Notes: generated from the letters alone by a model not told the origin. Counted from the first letter of the stretch, positions 1 through 12,112 are shown. The stretch: DNA of 64,000 bases from Actinernus sp. WN-2022 (GCA_030867875.1 JAOWCC010001589.1:143317745-143381744), one strand, 5' to 3'. Program-made: numbers and translations.

Positions 1-581
1 GTGTTATCAGGTTTAACGTATGCGACGTGTTTGTGTTATCTTGATGACGTAATAGGATTCGGTCACGACCTTAGTGAGCATTGCGGAAGGCTTGAGTCCG
101 TACTTACTAGACTCAGAGACCATAATCCTCTCGTGAAATTAACAAAATGCAAATTTGTAGCTCGCGAAGTCCATTACCTCGGTCACGTTATATCACAGTC
201 AGGAATTCGACCCGACCCAAGTAAGATATCCGCGGTGAACGATTTACTGCCACCGCAAAGCGTAAAATGCGTTCGGAGTTTTCTAGGCCTTGCGGGTTAC
301 TATCGAAAGTTTATCCCAGGATTTGCAACAATCTCGGCGCCTCTCGTTCGCTTCACTGAAACGAACGCACAGTTTAATTGGACGGATGAATGCGAAACCG
401 CTTTCAGGACAATACAATCTTTGTTGTGCTCGGCTCCCGTACTTTGCTATCCTAGGTGGGACCGCCCATTCATATTGCAAACGGACGCATCGGATTTCGG
501 CGTCGGTGCCATTCTATCCCAGATTGACGAAAACGGCTTGGAGAAAGTGGTTTCTTATGCATCTAAGGCCGTGGTCACACC
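1..581 (+). pseudogene. Ty3/Gypsy pol, RT C-terminal half and start of RNase H (element 1, segment 1)
   Basis: The window opens inside a reverse transcriptase. The catalytic motif is seen as Y-L-D-D at residues 13-16 (bases 37-48). It is followed by the Ty3/Gypsy connection region (FLGLAGYYRKFIPGF, about residues 94-108) and the start of RNase H (QTDASDFGVGA, with the first catalytic Asp). The product would copy the element RNA into DNA and degrade the RNA strand in a cytoplasmic particle. The frame is open but breaks at base 581, where a 2.9-kb insertion splits RNase H. The frame resumes at 3510 in phase. The 5' part of the element lies outside the window. Assignment to Ty3/Gypsy is firm; the sub-lineage is not determined. 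Confidence 0.9.
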
Positions 582-603
582 TGAGCTAGAGAATGTGTTG
601 TAG

Positions 604-660
604 CACGATGCTAATTACTCGGGCTGCCTGTGGCAGCAACGAGTCTTAAAATGCAAGTCG
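604..660. repeat. Short interspersed repeat, inverted copy near 30040-30100
   Basis: The stretch containing taattactcgggctgcc and cgagtctta reappears, diverged and reverse-complemented, around 30045-30095 (aagactcgtgccgg, cccgagtaattac). It is probably a relic of one MITE family; ends were not resolved. Confidence 0.4.
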
Positions 661-3106
661 TTATTATTTTTTTAATTCAGTGTAGCAAGCGTTCGGCGCA
701 TGCGCTAAAGGTCAAATTCACACCAATCAGATCGCACTGTGCTGGTCACGTAACACTCGCCAGGTTAATTTCTGTACATAATTTAATACAGTAAATCAAA
801 ATGGTGGATCCGCGAGAAAATCTCTCTCAAATTTGGAGTCCCATCTCTCAAATGTAAGCAGTTTAATGTTTTATTTAACTTCACTCGTGCGAAAGCCTTC
901 CAACAGGCTCAGGATATTGCAACTGGCGCTCTTGTCGGAGCCGAAGGACCGCGTTTTTTACCCAGATGGCCTGTGATTTTATATACGACACGACGCCGGA
1001 CCTGAAGGACTCAAAGATCCACACATATCGAATTGGAATTTAGCGTTTTCCTTTCTGCTGAAACCAAGGCTTCTTCGATAGAAAGGGCAAGATGTTGTGT
1101 TTTTCTAGGAGGACAAAATATTTCTCGTTTAAGCTTCTCTTTCGCCACGGCTTTATTATTTGAATCTCTGTGGATTGGTATACTCAAATATACTGCACAA
1201 TACCATACAACTGAATAAGAAGTCTTTAACAAAGCCGAACTCGAACTCAAGAGCAAAGCTGAGAGTGAAAGTGAAACTGAACAGTGTCTTGTCAGGTCAT
1301 GAATTAAGGTACGATGAGGTTGAAATCATTGCGTGTTTATATCTGCATTTCTTTGTCGATTTGTTGACCTCGTGGCGCTGATAGATTTTGCCATCGGACG
1401 GTATTCTTGTTTGAGGTACGTTTCGTAGGTTTTATGCCTCTCGGTCATAATACATACCAGCGCAAACACCGTGATCTGTAGACCAACATGCACTAAAATA
1501 ATTTTGAGCGTGTTTTTGGCTGTCAGAAATACCCCGCAGAAATAAACACTCGCACAGAATAATTTATGATGAGCGAAGCAATATTCAACTCTCAAGGTCA
1601 ACTTAAACAAGAATCCTCTCACGGCCGAGGTTTTGGTTCGAGAAATTAAAGGCCTTTATAGTTCTGTAATATAATGAGCAGATCAGTTTTGGGAAGGAGG
1701 GTATATAACCAACAGGCATTTCAGTTAATAAATACCAATATGGACGCGAGCTGCGATAAAGAGCCGCAGGGTAGAATGAACAGTAGAGAAATATATCATA
1801 TGATAGCTCCATCATAGGTGGACAGGATACAACTTATAATATGGGACAAATATAAACATATATTTGAGACACTCATCTATTAGTACTCTGAACCTGGAGA
1901 ACAGCAGACTAAATTGTAAGCGTGCGGTACATGAATAAGTAGAGGTCAACTTCTATAATTTGCATACACGAGAAATATATATATTAGGGGAGCAGAGAAT
2001 GCATGTCACCGCGCTACCGGCCACTCCTAAAGACTGCTAAATTCAGCTAATAATTCTTCCCTTCGGTTATTACTAAAAGGATTTCAAATGAAAGTGTATT
2101 TCATCTTCATTCTCATGTGGCCCGAGTGAAAGCCCAGATGGGCTCTTGTTAAATTAGCTATAGCACGCGCTTGAAAACATGCGGGAAGCCGAAGGTTGGT
2201 TGTTAATTGACGAGTTGTCAATGTGTTATCACTAGCGCCGTAGACATTTGACCTTTGTTTTATCATGGAGAATATAAACATACCTTATTCCAGTCGAATA
2301 AATAAACATTGCATTGAGGATTGCTCCGGGGATTACTGCATGGGCAAATGTTAATTGAAAACATGTTTTTTGTCTGCGTTTTGATACGTTGTGAAAGGAA
2401 AATTATAAAACCATAGTATATGGAAACACGAGAGATTTTTAGCCACACTATTACATATATTAAAAGAGATTTACCGCTTCATGATGGTTTAAGTTGTGTT
2501 CCCTGGTAAGCAAGGGCATATCCATAATAGCTATATCATAGACATAAAAGGTATTAATACATGTGTTATCTTATAAAAAGAGCATTAATAAGCAGGAAAT
2601 TAAAAAAAGTTAGAAATAAATAAAAAGGGCCGCACGCTCCGGTTTGTTTTGGAAATCCGGACGATAAAATTTGTTTTACTTGTCCTAATGAAGCACAACA
2701 CAAAATACTGGTGTGCATGGATGTACCCGTAGCCTGCGAACAGGCCTGTTTGCAAGCTTAGTGTGGATGGGTATTTGAAAGACTGTTCAACTAGTTTGCT
2801 TGCAGGTGGGGCAGAACTCGCTTCCCCTCAGGGTGTAGTCTAATACGCTGAAAGTGGCCGGGACCACTCCGGCTTTTGCATCCTGGATTGTCACATGTAA
2901 TCATTGCACTATTTTTTACTTCATCTGGTGTCCGGCACTAACAGTACAGCTGGATTTTTTTAGCAAACCACGCTGGAATTTTCATGTCCATGCAGTTGCT
3001 GATTAAAGCATACTGTATTTCTCCATGGTATATGGCGTTTTTTGTATAGAAACGAGAAAATAAAATAACTAAAATATTACCTGACGATCGCCGCCACCGC
3101 AGATGA

Positions 3107-3274
3107 ACTGGGCTCCAGTCGAATCCCCACCCCTCCCACGGACTTTGAATGTACTTGAATCAAATCAAGTACAATCCCCGACCTCCTGAGGCCACAACAA
3201 CTGGTCAATCACTCCACACTATCCCCACCTAGTCTGGGGAGGGGGGGGGGTCGGGATTTCAATTGATAAGTGCA
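3107..3274. repeat. Decayed GC-rich MITE (TGCA...TTA type end)
   Basis: A segment with cccacccctccc on the left and ggggaggggggggggg on the right ends in tcaattgataagtgca followed by tta. This matches the termini of the elements at 34765-35821 and 55547-57143. The left end is degraded, so the left boundary is approximate. Confidence 0.45.
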
Positions 3275-3509
3275 TTACAAGCAGATTCTTATATTGTACT
3301 AGTTATGCTTTTTATGTCTGTTTAACACAAAAATGTATGTGAAAAAGTTGGGAATCTCGTGATTAGTTAGGCAAGTCAATTGACATTTAGGATTGTAGCC
3401 TCAACATGGGCGTTTCAGGAACAGACAATATCTTTACCCAAACTAAATTGGCATCGTTGTCAAACCTTATCAAAACAGTAAAACGATTCGACCATATTAG
3501 GTAGTACTT

Positions 3510-4123
3510 ACACCGGGGCAGCGGAAGTTCTCGACCACTGAAAAAGAGGCCTATGCAATAGTGTTCGGTACACAACACTTCAGAGTATACTTATTAGGAC
3601 GTCACTTCCGAATTGTGACAGATCATAACGCGTTGCGATGGTTACACAGTATGGAGCCTAAAGGCAGGCTCGCACGCTGGATAATGCAGGAATTCCAATT
3701 TACTGTAGAGCACCGCGCCGGTCGTCTCCACAGCTATGTGGACGCGTTATCTAGGTTAGTGCCTTCTGAAGAAAATAATTCCTGCAACGCGAGCTCATGT
3801 AAAAGCCGTGCAATCTTCTAACGACAACAACGAGGTGGCGATTAGAAAGATACAAATAAAGTTGTCCAGTGGCCGTCAAGCTATTATCACCCTTGAGAGT
3901 TCGATCCGACAACCAGATAGCACAGTTAATGACATCCACATTAAACCAGAACCGGAAAATGGAAATGCTACCGGCGCCGCGGCAACAAGCAATGCAGAAA
4001 ACGAATCATGCGCTATCATGGTTAATCCTACGTTTAACCTTAAAGTCGCTCAGCAAAGCGACCCACAGTTGTCTAAAATAATTGATTTGAAACTTCGTGG
4101 TATAAACAAACCCAATTTATCAG
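3510..4123 (+). pseudogene. Ty3/Gypsy pol, RNase H C-terminal half and linker to integrase (element 1, segment 2)
   Basis: This continues segment 1 in the same phase. RNase H residues are visible as STTEKEAYAIVFG (catalytic Glu) and IVTDHNALRW (catalytic Asp), then EHRAGRLHSYVDALSR, the usual end of the domain. A one-base frame change near 3795-3815 moves the open frame into the 3808 phase, which then runs to base 4123. There it is cut by Gypsy element 2. The linker region is rich in Asn, Ser and Glu and has no recognised domain. The same frame is picked up at 7340 after the duplicated atcag, so the frameshift and both insertions are later damage to one pol gene. Confidence 0.85.
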
Positions 4124-4173
4124 TGTTACAATATGTCATGTACACGTCAATCATAGATGAATTAGTCTTAGTA
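4124..4173 (+). repeat. Truncated 5' LTR of Gypsy element 2
   Basis: These 50 bp are the same as 7177-7226, the first 50 bp of the 3' LTR, beginning tgttacaatatgtcatg. At 4174 the sequence leaves the LTR and enters unrelated coding-like DNA, marking the deletion junction. Confidence 0.85.
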
Positions 4174-4255
4174 AGGCGAGGTAGCGAGGCCGCAGCGTCT
4201 CATCTGAAAAACATTTCGGGAACTACTAGTAACACACATGAGGTACATAGATTGA

Positions 4256-5758
4256 ATGAACATTCTAAATCCAGCCGGAAAGATGCCAGGAAGCAAAAAT
4301 ATGATCGGAATGTTACACCCCAAAAGCAGGAAACTCAGCGCACAATTGCAAATTTTGCGGCCGAAATCACCCAATGTAGAAAGAGCAATGTCCAGCCTGG
4401 CAAAAGCAGATAATTTCGTTTCAGTTTCACCGCCAAAGAAGAAAACACACCAAAATGTACGAAAGATCGAGACAGCAGACGAACTAATCCGACGCCATGC
4501 AGAAGTATTCGCGAAAGACCTGGGAACTCTACCCGGTACAGTCCATCTACAGACTGATGAAAACGCCGAACCATCCATTACGCCGTCCCGACGAGTCCCG
4601 ACAGCACTTAGAGAGAAGTTCAAAGCAGAACTAGACCGACTGGAAAGTCTGGACGTCCTAGCCAAAGTGGATGAGCCCACAGCATGGGTAAGCAGTGTTG
4701 TCATAGCAACAAAGAAGTCAGGCGCTCTACGAATATGTATAGATCCGCGCCTGTTGAATCAAGCACTGAAGAGAGAAACATATCAGCTGCTGGTCCTAGA
4801 TGACTTGATGCCGGAGCTAGCCCAAGCGAAGATATTTTTAACTGTCGATCTGACGGTAGGCTACTGGCATTGCGTGCTTGATGACGAGTCCAGTCTACTC
4901 ACTACATTCACAACCCTCTTCGCGCTCAACAAGAACAAGCTGAAATTGCGTATAACAGAAGTGCCGTTTATGGGTCACATATTCAGCAACCAAGGCCTTA
5001 AGATTGACCCCAACAAGGCTAAAGCAGTCTCAGAGATGCCAAGATCCGAAGACGTCGAAGGAGTGCAAAGATTGAACGGGTTTGTGAACTACTTGGCGAA
5101 GTTCCTGCCCAAACTAGCAGACCATATGGAGCCGATACGTCGACTGACGCGACGAGACACCGAGTTTAACTGGACGGAGGAACAGGAGAACGCGTTTCGA
5201 CAAATCAAGCGACTTGTGACCACCAATGCTCAGCTACTACGACCCAAAGGCCGACTGGACCTAGAGATCCAGTGTGACGCGAGCAATAAAGGCCTGGGAG
5301 CAGCCCTCATGCAGAGTGGCAAGCCAATTGCGTATACGAGCAGAGCACTCACCGACACCGAGCAACGATACGCGCAAATCGAGAAAGAGATGCTCGCAAT
5401 TGTATTTTCACTTGAGAAGTTTAACCAGTACACATATGGACGCCACGTGAAAATCCAGAGCGACCATAAACCGCTAGAATCCATCCTGAAGAAGTCTCTC
5501 GCGTGTGCACCAAGATGCCTACAAGGTATGACGATGAGACTCCAGAGATACGACTACGAGGTGCGCTACGAACGCGGAAATAATCTACACCTAGCCGATA
5601 CCCTGTCCAGAGCTTACCTACCGACCACCGCGCACCCTACTGGAGCTGAATTGGAGAGCATCAACGCAACTGCCTTTCTCCCCGTATCCAGCTCGAGACT
5701 TCGAGAGATCCAACACGCAGTCGAGAACGACGAAGCATTGAGAATCCTCAAATTGTAA
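4256..5758 (+). pseudogene. Gypsy element 2 pol: RT (palm deleted), RNase H
   Basis: The first 65 or so residues are not recognised. The RT begins near residue 70 (TLPGTVHLQTDENAEP) and has the fingers motifs LRICIDPRLLNQALKRE and a palm start (KIFLTVDLTVGYWH). After TTFTTLF (about base 4920) it jumps directly to the post-palm motif EVPFMGHIFSNQGLKIDP. Compared with element 3, about 75 residues containing the MPFG and YxDD catalytic motifs are missing, so the polymerase must be inactive. RNase H follows, with IQCDASNKGLGAALMQ, QIEKEMLAIVFSLEKF, SDHKPLESI and LADTLSRA. The frame ends at 5758 by a frameshift; the integrase lies in another phase just downstream. Confidence 0.9.
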
Positions 5759-5759
5759 A

Positions 5760-7022
5760 GATGTTATCTTACACGGATGGCTAGAGGAACGCAGTCAAGT
5801 ACCAGCACAGATACCACCCTACCTCAGCGTGAGGGACGAGTTATCGGTACAGGACGGAGTTATATTCCGCGGACAGCGAATAGTGGTTCCTGTAAGCCTA
5901 CGACATGACATGAAACAAAAGCTACATGCTTCACACCTCGGCACAGAATCGTGTCTACGAAGAGCACGAGAAACCATATTTTGGCCTGGAATGTCCGCCG
6001 AAGTGAAGGAGCTGATCGCTACATGTGAAACCTGTCGTAAGTACGAGACCAACAACCAGAAAGAGTCCCTGATGCCACATGAAGTACCAAGTCGACCATG
6101 GGAACAAGTGGGAGTTGACCTGTTTGAGCTGAACAAGAAGAAGTACATGGTAACAGTAGACTACTACAGCAACTTCTGGGAGGTTGACCGCCTCACAAGT
6201 ACTACGTCAGCAGCCGTCATACTGAAGCTGAAGAGCCATTTCGCCCGCCATGGATGCCCTGATCGACTAATCAGTGACAACGGTCCTCAGTTTGCATCAT
6301 CGGAGTTCCTGAAGTTCGCTAATGAATGGGATTTCGAGCACAGACCCAGCAGTCCAGGAAATAGCAAAGGTAACGGGAAAGTAGAGTCTGCAGTGAAGAC
6401 TGCGAAGAACCTCATCCGGAAAGCTTTAGACGCTGGAACAGACCCATACATCGCAATCCTCGACTACCGAAATACTCCAACACAAGGAATGGAGTCAAGT
6501 CCAGCACAGCGCCTAATGAACCGGAGGACACGGACACTCCTGCCTACTACGAAAGCTCTTTTGCAACCCAGAACCCCCTATCCAGACCGAGATATCAAGG
6601 AGTTGACGAAGCGGCAAAAGCAACAGTCCAAATACTACAACCAACACACTCGCGACTTACCCGCACTCATGGAAGGCGATGTAGTACGAATGAAGCCCTT
6701 CCAAATGGGAAACAAGGTGTGGAAGAAAGGCACAGTCACGTCAAGACTAGACGAAAAATCATACAGGATAGAAACACCCGACGGAGAAACCTACAGGAGA
6801 AACCGCTACCACCTGAAGAAGACGAGAGAGAACCCTGTTGTCGCGGAAACACCAGATATGACACCTGTCGGAAACCCTGAGGACAACACATCACCGACCA
6901 AGCCTACAGAAGAACCGCGTACAGACAACACCAGCAAATCTGCAGAAGTCACACCCAAGACTCCAGCACGACCTCAGCGCATCAGACGACCCCCATCATA
7001 TCTGGGAGATTACATGCGGTAA
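5760..7022 (+). pseudogene. Gypsy element 2 pol: integrase
   Basis: Reading in the phase of base 5760, the frame is open from DVILHGW to the stop at 7020-7022; an in-frame Met is at 5829. It has the H-H-C-C zinc-binding domain (HASHLGTES... CETCRKYE) and the DDE core, with Asp in VGVDLFELN, Asp in ISDNGPQF and Glu in GKVESAVKTAK. A C-terminal DNA-binding tail follows with KVWKKGTVTSRLDEKSYRIETPDG. It would insert the cDNA into host DNA. It looks intact over its whole length but is separated from RNase H by a one-base shift near 5755, so pol cannot be made as one polyprotein. Confidence 0.9.
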
Positions 7023-7176
7023 CGAACTGTGATCCTGTGTGACTGATGGACGAGAGACAATGTACAGATAACTTAGAGACTATTAGAAACCTATTACTGT
7101 TTGATAGTGATTAATTTTATGATTACCATTTTTAGTAATACCTTAGTTGCAAGAGACACTTCCAAAACAGGAAGGA

Positions 7177-7338
7177 TGTTACAATATGTCATGTACACGT
7201 CAATCATAGATGAATTAGTCTTAGTATAATTAGCATATAATATATTGTATCTTGTGTCACTTTGAGTTTGAGCTTGGGAGTAAAGCACGATTCAACTGAA
7301 ACTACTCTTATAGTATTGATCCGGAAGCTATTGAAACA
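7177..7338 (+). repeat. 3' LTR of Gypsy element 2
   Basis: A 162-bp segment with TG...CA ends, directly after a purine-rich tract and directly before the target duplication atcag. Its length matches the LTRs of element 3 (168 and 149 bp) and both begin tgttac, so the two elements are related. Confidence 0.85.
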
Positions 7339-8510
7339 ATCAGAATTCGTAAACGGAAGCAAAGCTTTACTCAGGCATTATGACCGGCTTTTTGTCCGCG
7401 ACGGACTACTCGTAAGATCTATTGGAGGTCGACAGCCGCATCCAAATTATGTCATCGTTATTCCCGAAAACCTGATAGAAGAAGTGCTCAACGCGTTACA
7501 TAGTAGCCCTTTCGCCGGCCATCTAGGCACAAGGAAAGGATTCGGAAGAGATTCTATTGGCCGGGAATTCGAAACGCTGTTGAAACCTTCGTAAAGAAAT
7601 GCACCCAGTGTTCACAGAACATCCCCCGGGCCGTCAAAATTGTGCACCACAAGGAACCATTAGTGTCGGTGAACCGTTCACATTCTGGGCCATGGATTAC
7701 ATGGGCCCTTTGCCGGAAACTAGTCGAGGTAACAAGAATCTCCTTGTTGTCGTTGATCACTTCACAAAGTGGTGCGAAGCATTCCCTACTAAGGATCAGA
7801 AAGCGAGCACGGTCGCGCCACTGTTGATGAACAGAATATTTTCCCGGTTCGGACCTCCCGTCGTATTACACTCCGATCAAGGAAGGAATTTTGAGAGCAC
7901 ACTCATGCATGAGATTTGCGATGCGATGGGAATAGCTAGGACGCGAACAACAGCCTACCACCCGCAATGCGATGGTCAAACAGAGCGTCAGAATAGAACG
8001 CTTCAGAAAATGCTCTCCTCGTTCGTATCCAGTCGTAGAGACGATTGGGATTTGTGGATCGACAGCGTGGTTTATGCTTATAACACAAGTCGGCACGAGT
8101 CATTAGGACTCTCACCATACGAAGTAGTATTTGGACGTCCGCCTCGTTTTCCATTCGAGCTAGAAGTAGGTATGCCACTCTCCAATCCGGCAACTCATAG
8201 TGAGTACTTACAGTCGTTCCGGTCAGTATTTCGAGACATTCGGAAAATCGCTAAAGACAACCTCGAGAAAGTCACGGATCAGAGAAGGAAACAAAGCCAA
8301 GCCGACCAAAGGGCAAACCCGTGGCAGCCATTTTGCACAGGACAATCAGTCATGCTCAAGAGGCCCAAGGGTTGGAAGTTCGGCAGTAAATGGATGGGAC
8401 CCTTTGAGGTTATCAACCATATGGGAGTTAACTATAAGATTAGATCGAAGACGGGCAAGCAGTCTCGGAGTGTACTTGATTCTCGGCACCGACGTTACAC
8501 AGCAGATAAA
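7339..8510 (+). pseudogene. Ty3/Gypsy pol, integrase (element 1, segment 3)
   Basis: The element 1 frame resumes in phase after element 2. It encodes the integrase N-terminal region (VRDGLLVRSIGG, then HSSPFAGHLGTRK), but a one-base shift near 7540 moves the rest of the H-H-C-C finger (FYWPG, KKCTQCS) into another phase. A further shift between about 7630 and 7680 leads into the core frame (open from 7599). The DDE residues are in AMDYMGPLP, LHSDQGRNF and GQTERQNRT, and the tail contains KWMGPFEV. The recognisable protein ends at about 8505, where a DNA transposon begins; the stop at 8567 is inside that transposon. No 3' LTR was found beyond it. Confidence 0.88.
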
Positions 8511-10138
8511 TCCCATACGAAACGAGCAGCGATGTGCAGCTTCCAAACTGCTGCACAGCGGAAATGAAGCTAACCTGCAGTGCAGCTCATTGACAGTGGA
8601 AGTCATGTTGCAGCGCGCTGCCATACCGCTCTGCAGCGCCTGAAGCGGTGTGCATCAATTTGCAGCCATTCTGCAGCGCCATCTCTAGCTGTCGATGAAG
8701 CAGCGAGTTTCCTCTTCTTGATCGCTGCTTCCGCGTAGCTCGCTGATCGCCACTTCGGGTTCGCCGCTCTTTCTCCGGGGCTGTTCTCTCTAGAAAAGGT
8801 AATTACGGGCTCCTGATTTGGCTAAAAGCGGCTGAAGCGGGCTAAAACATTACTCTGCAAATTAACAATCGCTGAATTCAGTCAATCGCTTTTTCTCTAA
8901 TCTGCGTCATATCAAACCTGTTTGAATGATGAACACACAAGTAAGTATCATAAACCCTCCTGAAAGAAATAGAAGTCTCAACCAGTTTATATACTTTTAA
9001 AATGTATGCACTCGGTCGTTGGATCGCGTTGAATTTTTTTTTTACCGAGTGAAGATTGGGTATGAGTTTTGAAGTACATATGAATTTATAACTCAGGCCT
9101 GCGTATTTCTAGTTCAAGTAGTAAACATCTCATACAATAACTAAAACTCTATATTTCTCTTTCCAGCTAGCGTATGCGTTTGCCAAAACCATTCGAAGCA
9201 AGCGTGACCCGGGGTTAGTGAGGAGATAATTACAAAGAACAGTCTTCAGCTATATATCTAAAGTGCCACAAAAATACTTGACTCATATAGTACGGTCTGC
9301 ACTAAAATGTAAAAGTTCCTAGGCAGATACAGCTACTGGTCAGTGATCTCGGTTCATCGTGATATGTTGACTGTACTGAATTTACCTTAGTCGTCGTAAA
9401 TTACTGAGGTCTATATTGTACTAGGAGACCAAGGATTAAACATGAAGTACTTTTTTTTAATGTACGAACGACAAGCTGACATTGTGGGCAAGATGCAAGA
9501 GTGGCTACATGCTACAATCGCAAAACAACTGTAGATGGCTTGCTAAAAATAAACATTGTTATAATTTTTCTACGGCAATGAATATGCATTTTTGTAATTT
9601 TTGCAGCCTATCTGCGTACCCCATCTTTACGGTGGCCCATTAGGGACACCAGGGCCGGGTTGTTCAAAGGCCGATTAGTGTTAATCCTGGATTAACTCTG
9701 CACAAAACCTATTGGTTGTCATGGAAATTAACCCTGGATTAGCACTAATCGGGCTTTGAACAACCCGGCCCAGATCTCCAAGGAAAACATCGCCTGCTCC
9801 GTACAAATATAACATTTCTCTGTACAAAAGGGAAACTTTTCCGTAGAAGGTAGAGCTACTCCGTAGAAACATAGTTTGCGCTGCTAAACCACTGCTATGT
9901 ATACGGATTTTTGTAATGTTTGCAGCCTTTCTGCAGCGTTATGCAGCGTTTTAGTGCACATTTCGTATTTCTAGTACCGCTGCAGAACCGCTGTCATTGC
10001 GATGCCAAATAGCTGCTCGGCGCTGTTTTCGGCAGCCAAAATTTGCAGCTGCTGCAGCCAGCCAGTTTGCAGCGCGTTCACAGCGCTGCCTGAAGTGTTT
10101 CTGCAGCGCTGCAAAAGTGCTGCTCGTTTCGTACGGGA
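8511..10138. mobile_element. Non-autonomous DNA transposon with CTGCAGCG-rich ends
   Basis: Inverted 20-bp ends are visible: tcccatacgaaacgagcagc at 8511-8530 and its complement at 10119-10138, with one mismatch. Just inside both ends the motif tgcagc/gctgca recurs many times (8540-8690 and 9918-10120), a pattern of subterminal transposase-binding repeats. No transposase frame is present, and a foldback MITE sits at 9652-9771. No target duplication was evident: the flanks are ataaa and tgttt. The superfamily is unknown. It interrupts or abuts the integrase of Gypsy element 1. Confidence 0.75.
9652..9771. mobile_element. Foldback MITE, GGGCCGGGTTGTTCAAAG termini
   Basis: A 120-bp palindromic element: gggccgggttgttcaaag at the left and ctttgaacaacccggccc at the right, with nested gattagtgttaatcc and ggattagcactaatc arms. 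The spacer is about 40 bp. It is nested in the 8511-10138 transposon. Confidence 0.85.
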
Positions 10139-10295
10139 TGTTTCTCTTTTTTTTCCACATCCCCTCTTAATTACCACAATGAAAAAAAGTAGCCCACTTA
10201 ATTAGCTTGATAAAGTAGCCAACTTCCTTCGTCAACCATCGGCCCTTATTGAAAGGGCTGTCAAGTAGTGTGCTGGTAAAACTGGCTTGTGATTA

Positions 10296-11330
<1,035 letters not shown>

Positions 11331-11341
11331 AGGAAGCCATG

Positions 11342-11625
11342 GCTGTTGGAACAAGTTGCTGTTAAATTGGTGGCAATATGGTCTAAGTTGAAAATGTGTT
11401 GACAAAATTGGAAAATATATTTTAGTTTTTGAAAGAAATGAACATAAATATGAGCCATAGGCGCCGCCATTGTGGATCTGTTGACGTTTTTTGGTGGTCC
11501 CTATTGTCATAAAACAATACCTTTTGTCATATAACAATAGGGACTGCCAAAAAACGTCATCAGATCCAAGATGGCGGCGCCCATGGCTCATATGTGACCT
11601 CTCAAAGGAAAACGTACACTAACGG
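11342..11625 (+). repeat. Interspersed repeat, second copy inverted at 44585-44725
   Basis: Segments such as ggcaatatggtctaagttga, ttggaaaatatattttagtt and gtgacctctcaaaggaaaac recur, reverse-complemented, at 44585-44725. This copy is interrupted by the MITE 11451-11590, while the second copy is uninterrupted, so the MITE is the later insertion. Confidence 0.75.
11451..11590. mobile_element. Foldback MITE with TA duplication
   Basis: A 140-bp palindromic element with ends tgagccataggcgccgccat and the complementary atggcggcgcccatggctca. It is flanked by TA at 11449-11450 and 11591-11592. The empty-site copy at 44.6 kb supports these limits. A Tc1/mariner-type TA target is the simplest reading. 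Confidence 0.75.
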
Positions 11626-11663
11626 ATATCCGTTAAACGGGCCAGACCGTTCGTCACCCGTTA

Positions 11664-11960
11664 GGTATCCGTTAAAACGGTTTGAGAAATCGTTAGAAGC
11701 GTTAGAACAACCGTTAGAAATGTTGTCCATGCCGTTTGAACGGTTTGAGAAAGCGTTAGAAGCGTTAGAACACCCGTTAGAAATTTTGACCATGCCGTTT
11801 GAACGGTTTGAGAAATCGTTAGAACAAGCGTTAGAAATTCTTTCCATGCCGTTTGACTAATATATTCATCCGTTAGATAAAAGTTTCCATCCGTTACATC
11901 CAAACCTTCATCCGTTAGATCAAAACCTTCATCCGTTAGATCGATCAAAATATTCATCCA
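11664..11960 (+). repeat. CGTTAG-rich tandem arrays (63-bp and about 20-bp units)
   Basis: About three units of 63 bp (ggtttgagaaatcgttagaa ... ccatgccgtttgaa), the last one shortened by about 9 bp, run to 11861. Shorter units of about 20 bp built on ttcatccgttagatcaaaac follow to 11960. Because 63 is divisible by 3, an 88-codon frame (11594-11860) stays open through the array. It reads as 21-residue repeats (RFEKSLEALEQPLEMLSMPF) but has no other sign of being a gene. Confidence 0.8.
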
Positions 11961-12112
11961 TTGGGCGTTTAAATAGTTCGACGATCACCGTTGGTTTCGG
12001 CAATCATCTGTCAGCTACATACAAGTCACACAACGAGTTTAGAACGCGCAATCGCCTTTATATGCTTTTCCGAATGCTATAAAACGACATACATGCCGAC
12101 ATACGTGCAGGT

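Larger units (their letters stand above)
582..3509. mobile_element. Unidentified 2.9-kb insertion splitting Gypsy element 1
   Basis: The RNase H frame stops making sense after the pentamer acacc (577-581) and resumes after the same pentamer at 3510-3514. Removing the intervening DNA plus one pentamer leaves the frame open, which marks an insertion with a 5-bp target-site duplication. The insert starts tgagctagag and ends tagtactt, without clear terminal inverted repeats or a poly(A) tail. No open frame in it resembles a known protein. It includes a TATA-rich tract near 1975-1985 and a decayed GC-rich MITE at about 3107-3274. What class of element it is, I cannot say; it may be composite. Confidence 0.6.
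4124..7338 (+). mobile_element. Ty3/Gypsy element 2, nested in element 1 and internally deleted
   Basis: The 3' LTR is 7177-7338 (tgttacaatatg to ttgaaaca) and is preceded by a purine tract (acaggaagga). The 5' LTR survives only as its first 50 bp (4124-4173), identical to the start of the 3' LTR, and is fused to pol sequence, so most of the LTR, PBS, gag and protease are gone. The host duplication atcag lies at 4119-4123 and 7339-7343, and the element 1 frame is continuous across it. The insertion is therefore a real LTR-retrotransposon integration that later lost its 5' internal half. Confidence 0.88.

Noticed and set aside
595..920. A 5' LTR (tgttgtagca to ggatattgca) followed by a PBS-like tggcgctcttg
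   Set aside because: No second copy of this segment exists in the window, and the insertion edge is at 581/582, not 594.
11594..11860. 88-codon repeat protein
   Set aside because: Open only because the tandem unit is 63 bp. The start lies at the edge of a MITE insertion, and the complementary strand is open as well.
12004..12112. Short frame spanning the LTR edge (11991-12251) as a gene
   Set aside because: It runs from flanking DNA into the 5' LTR and has no similarity to any protein I know.
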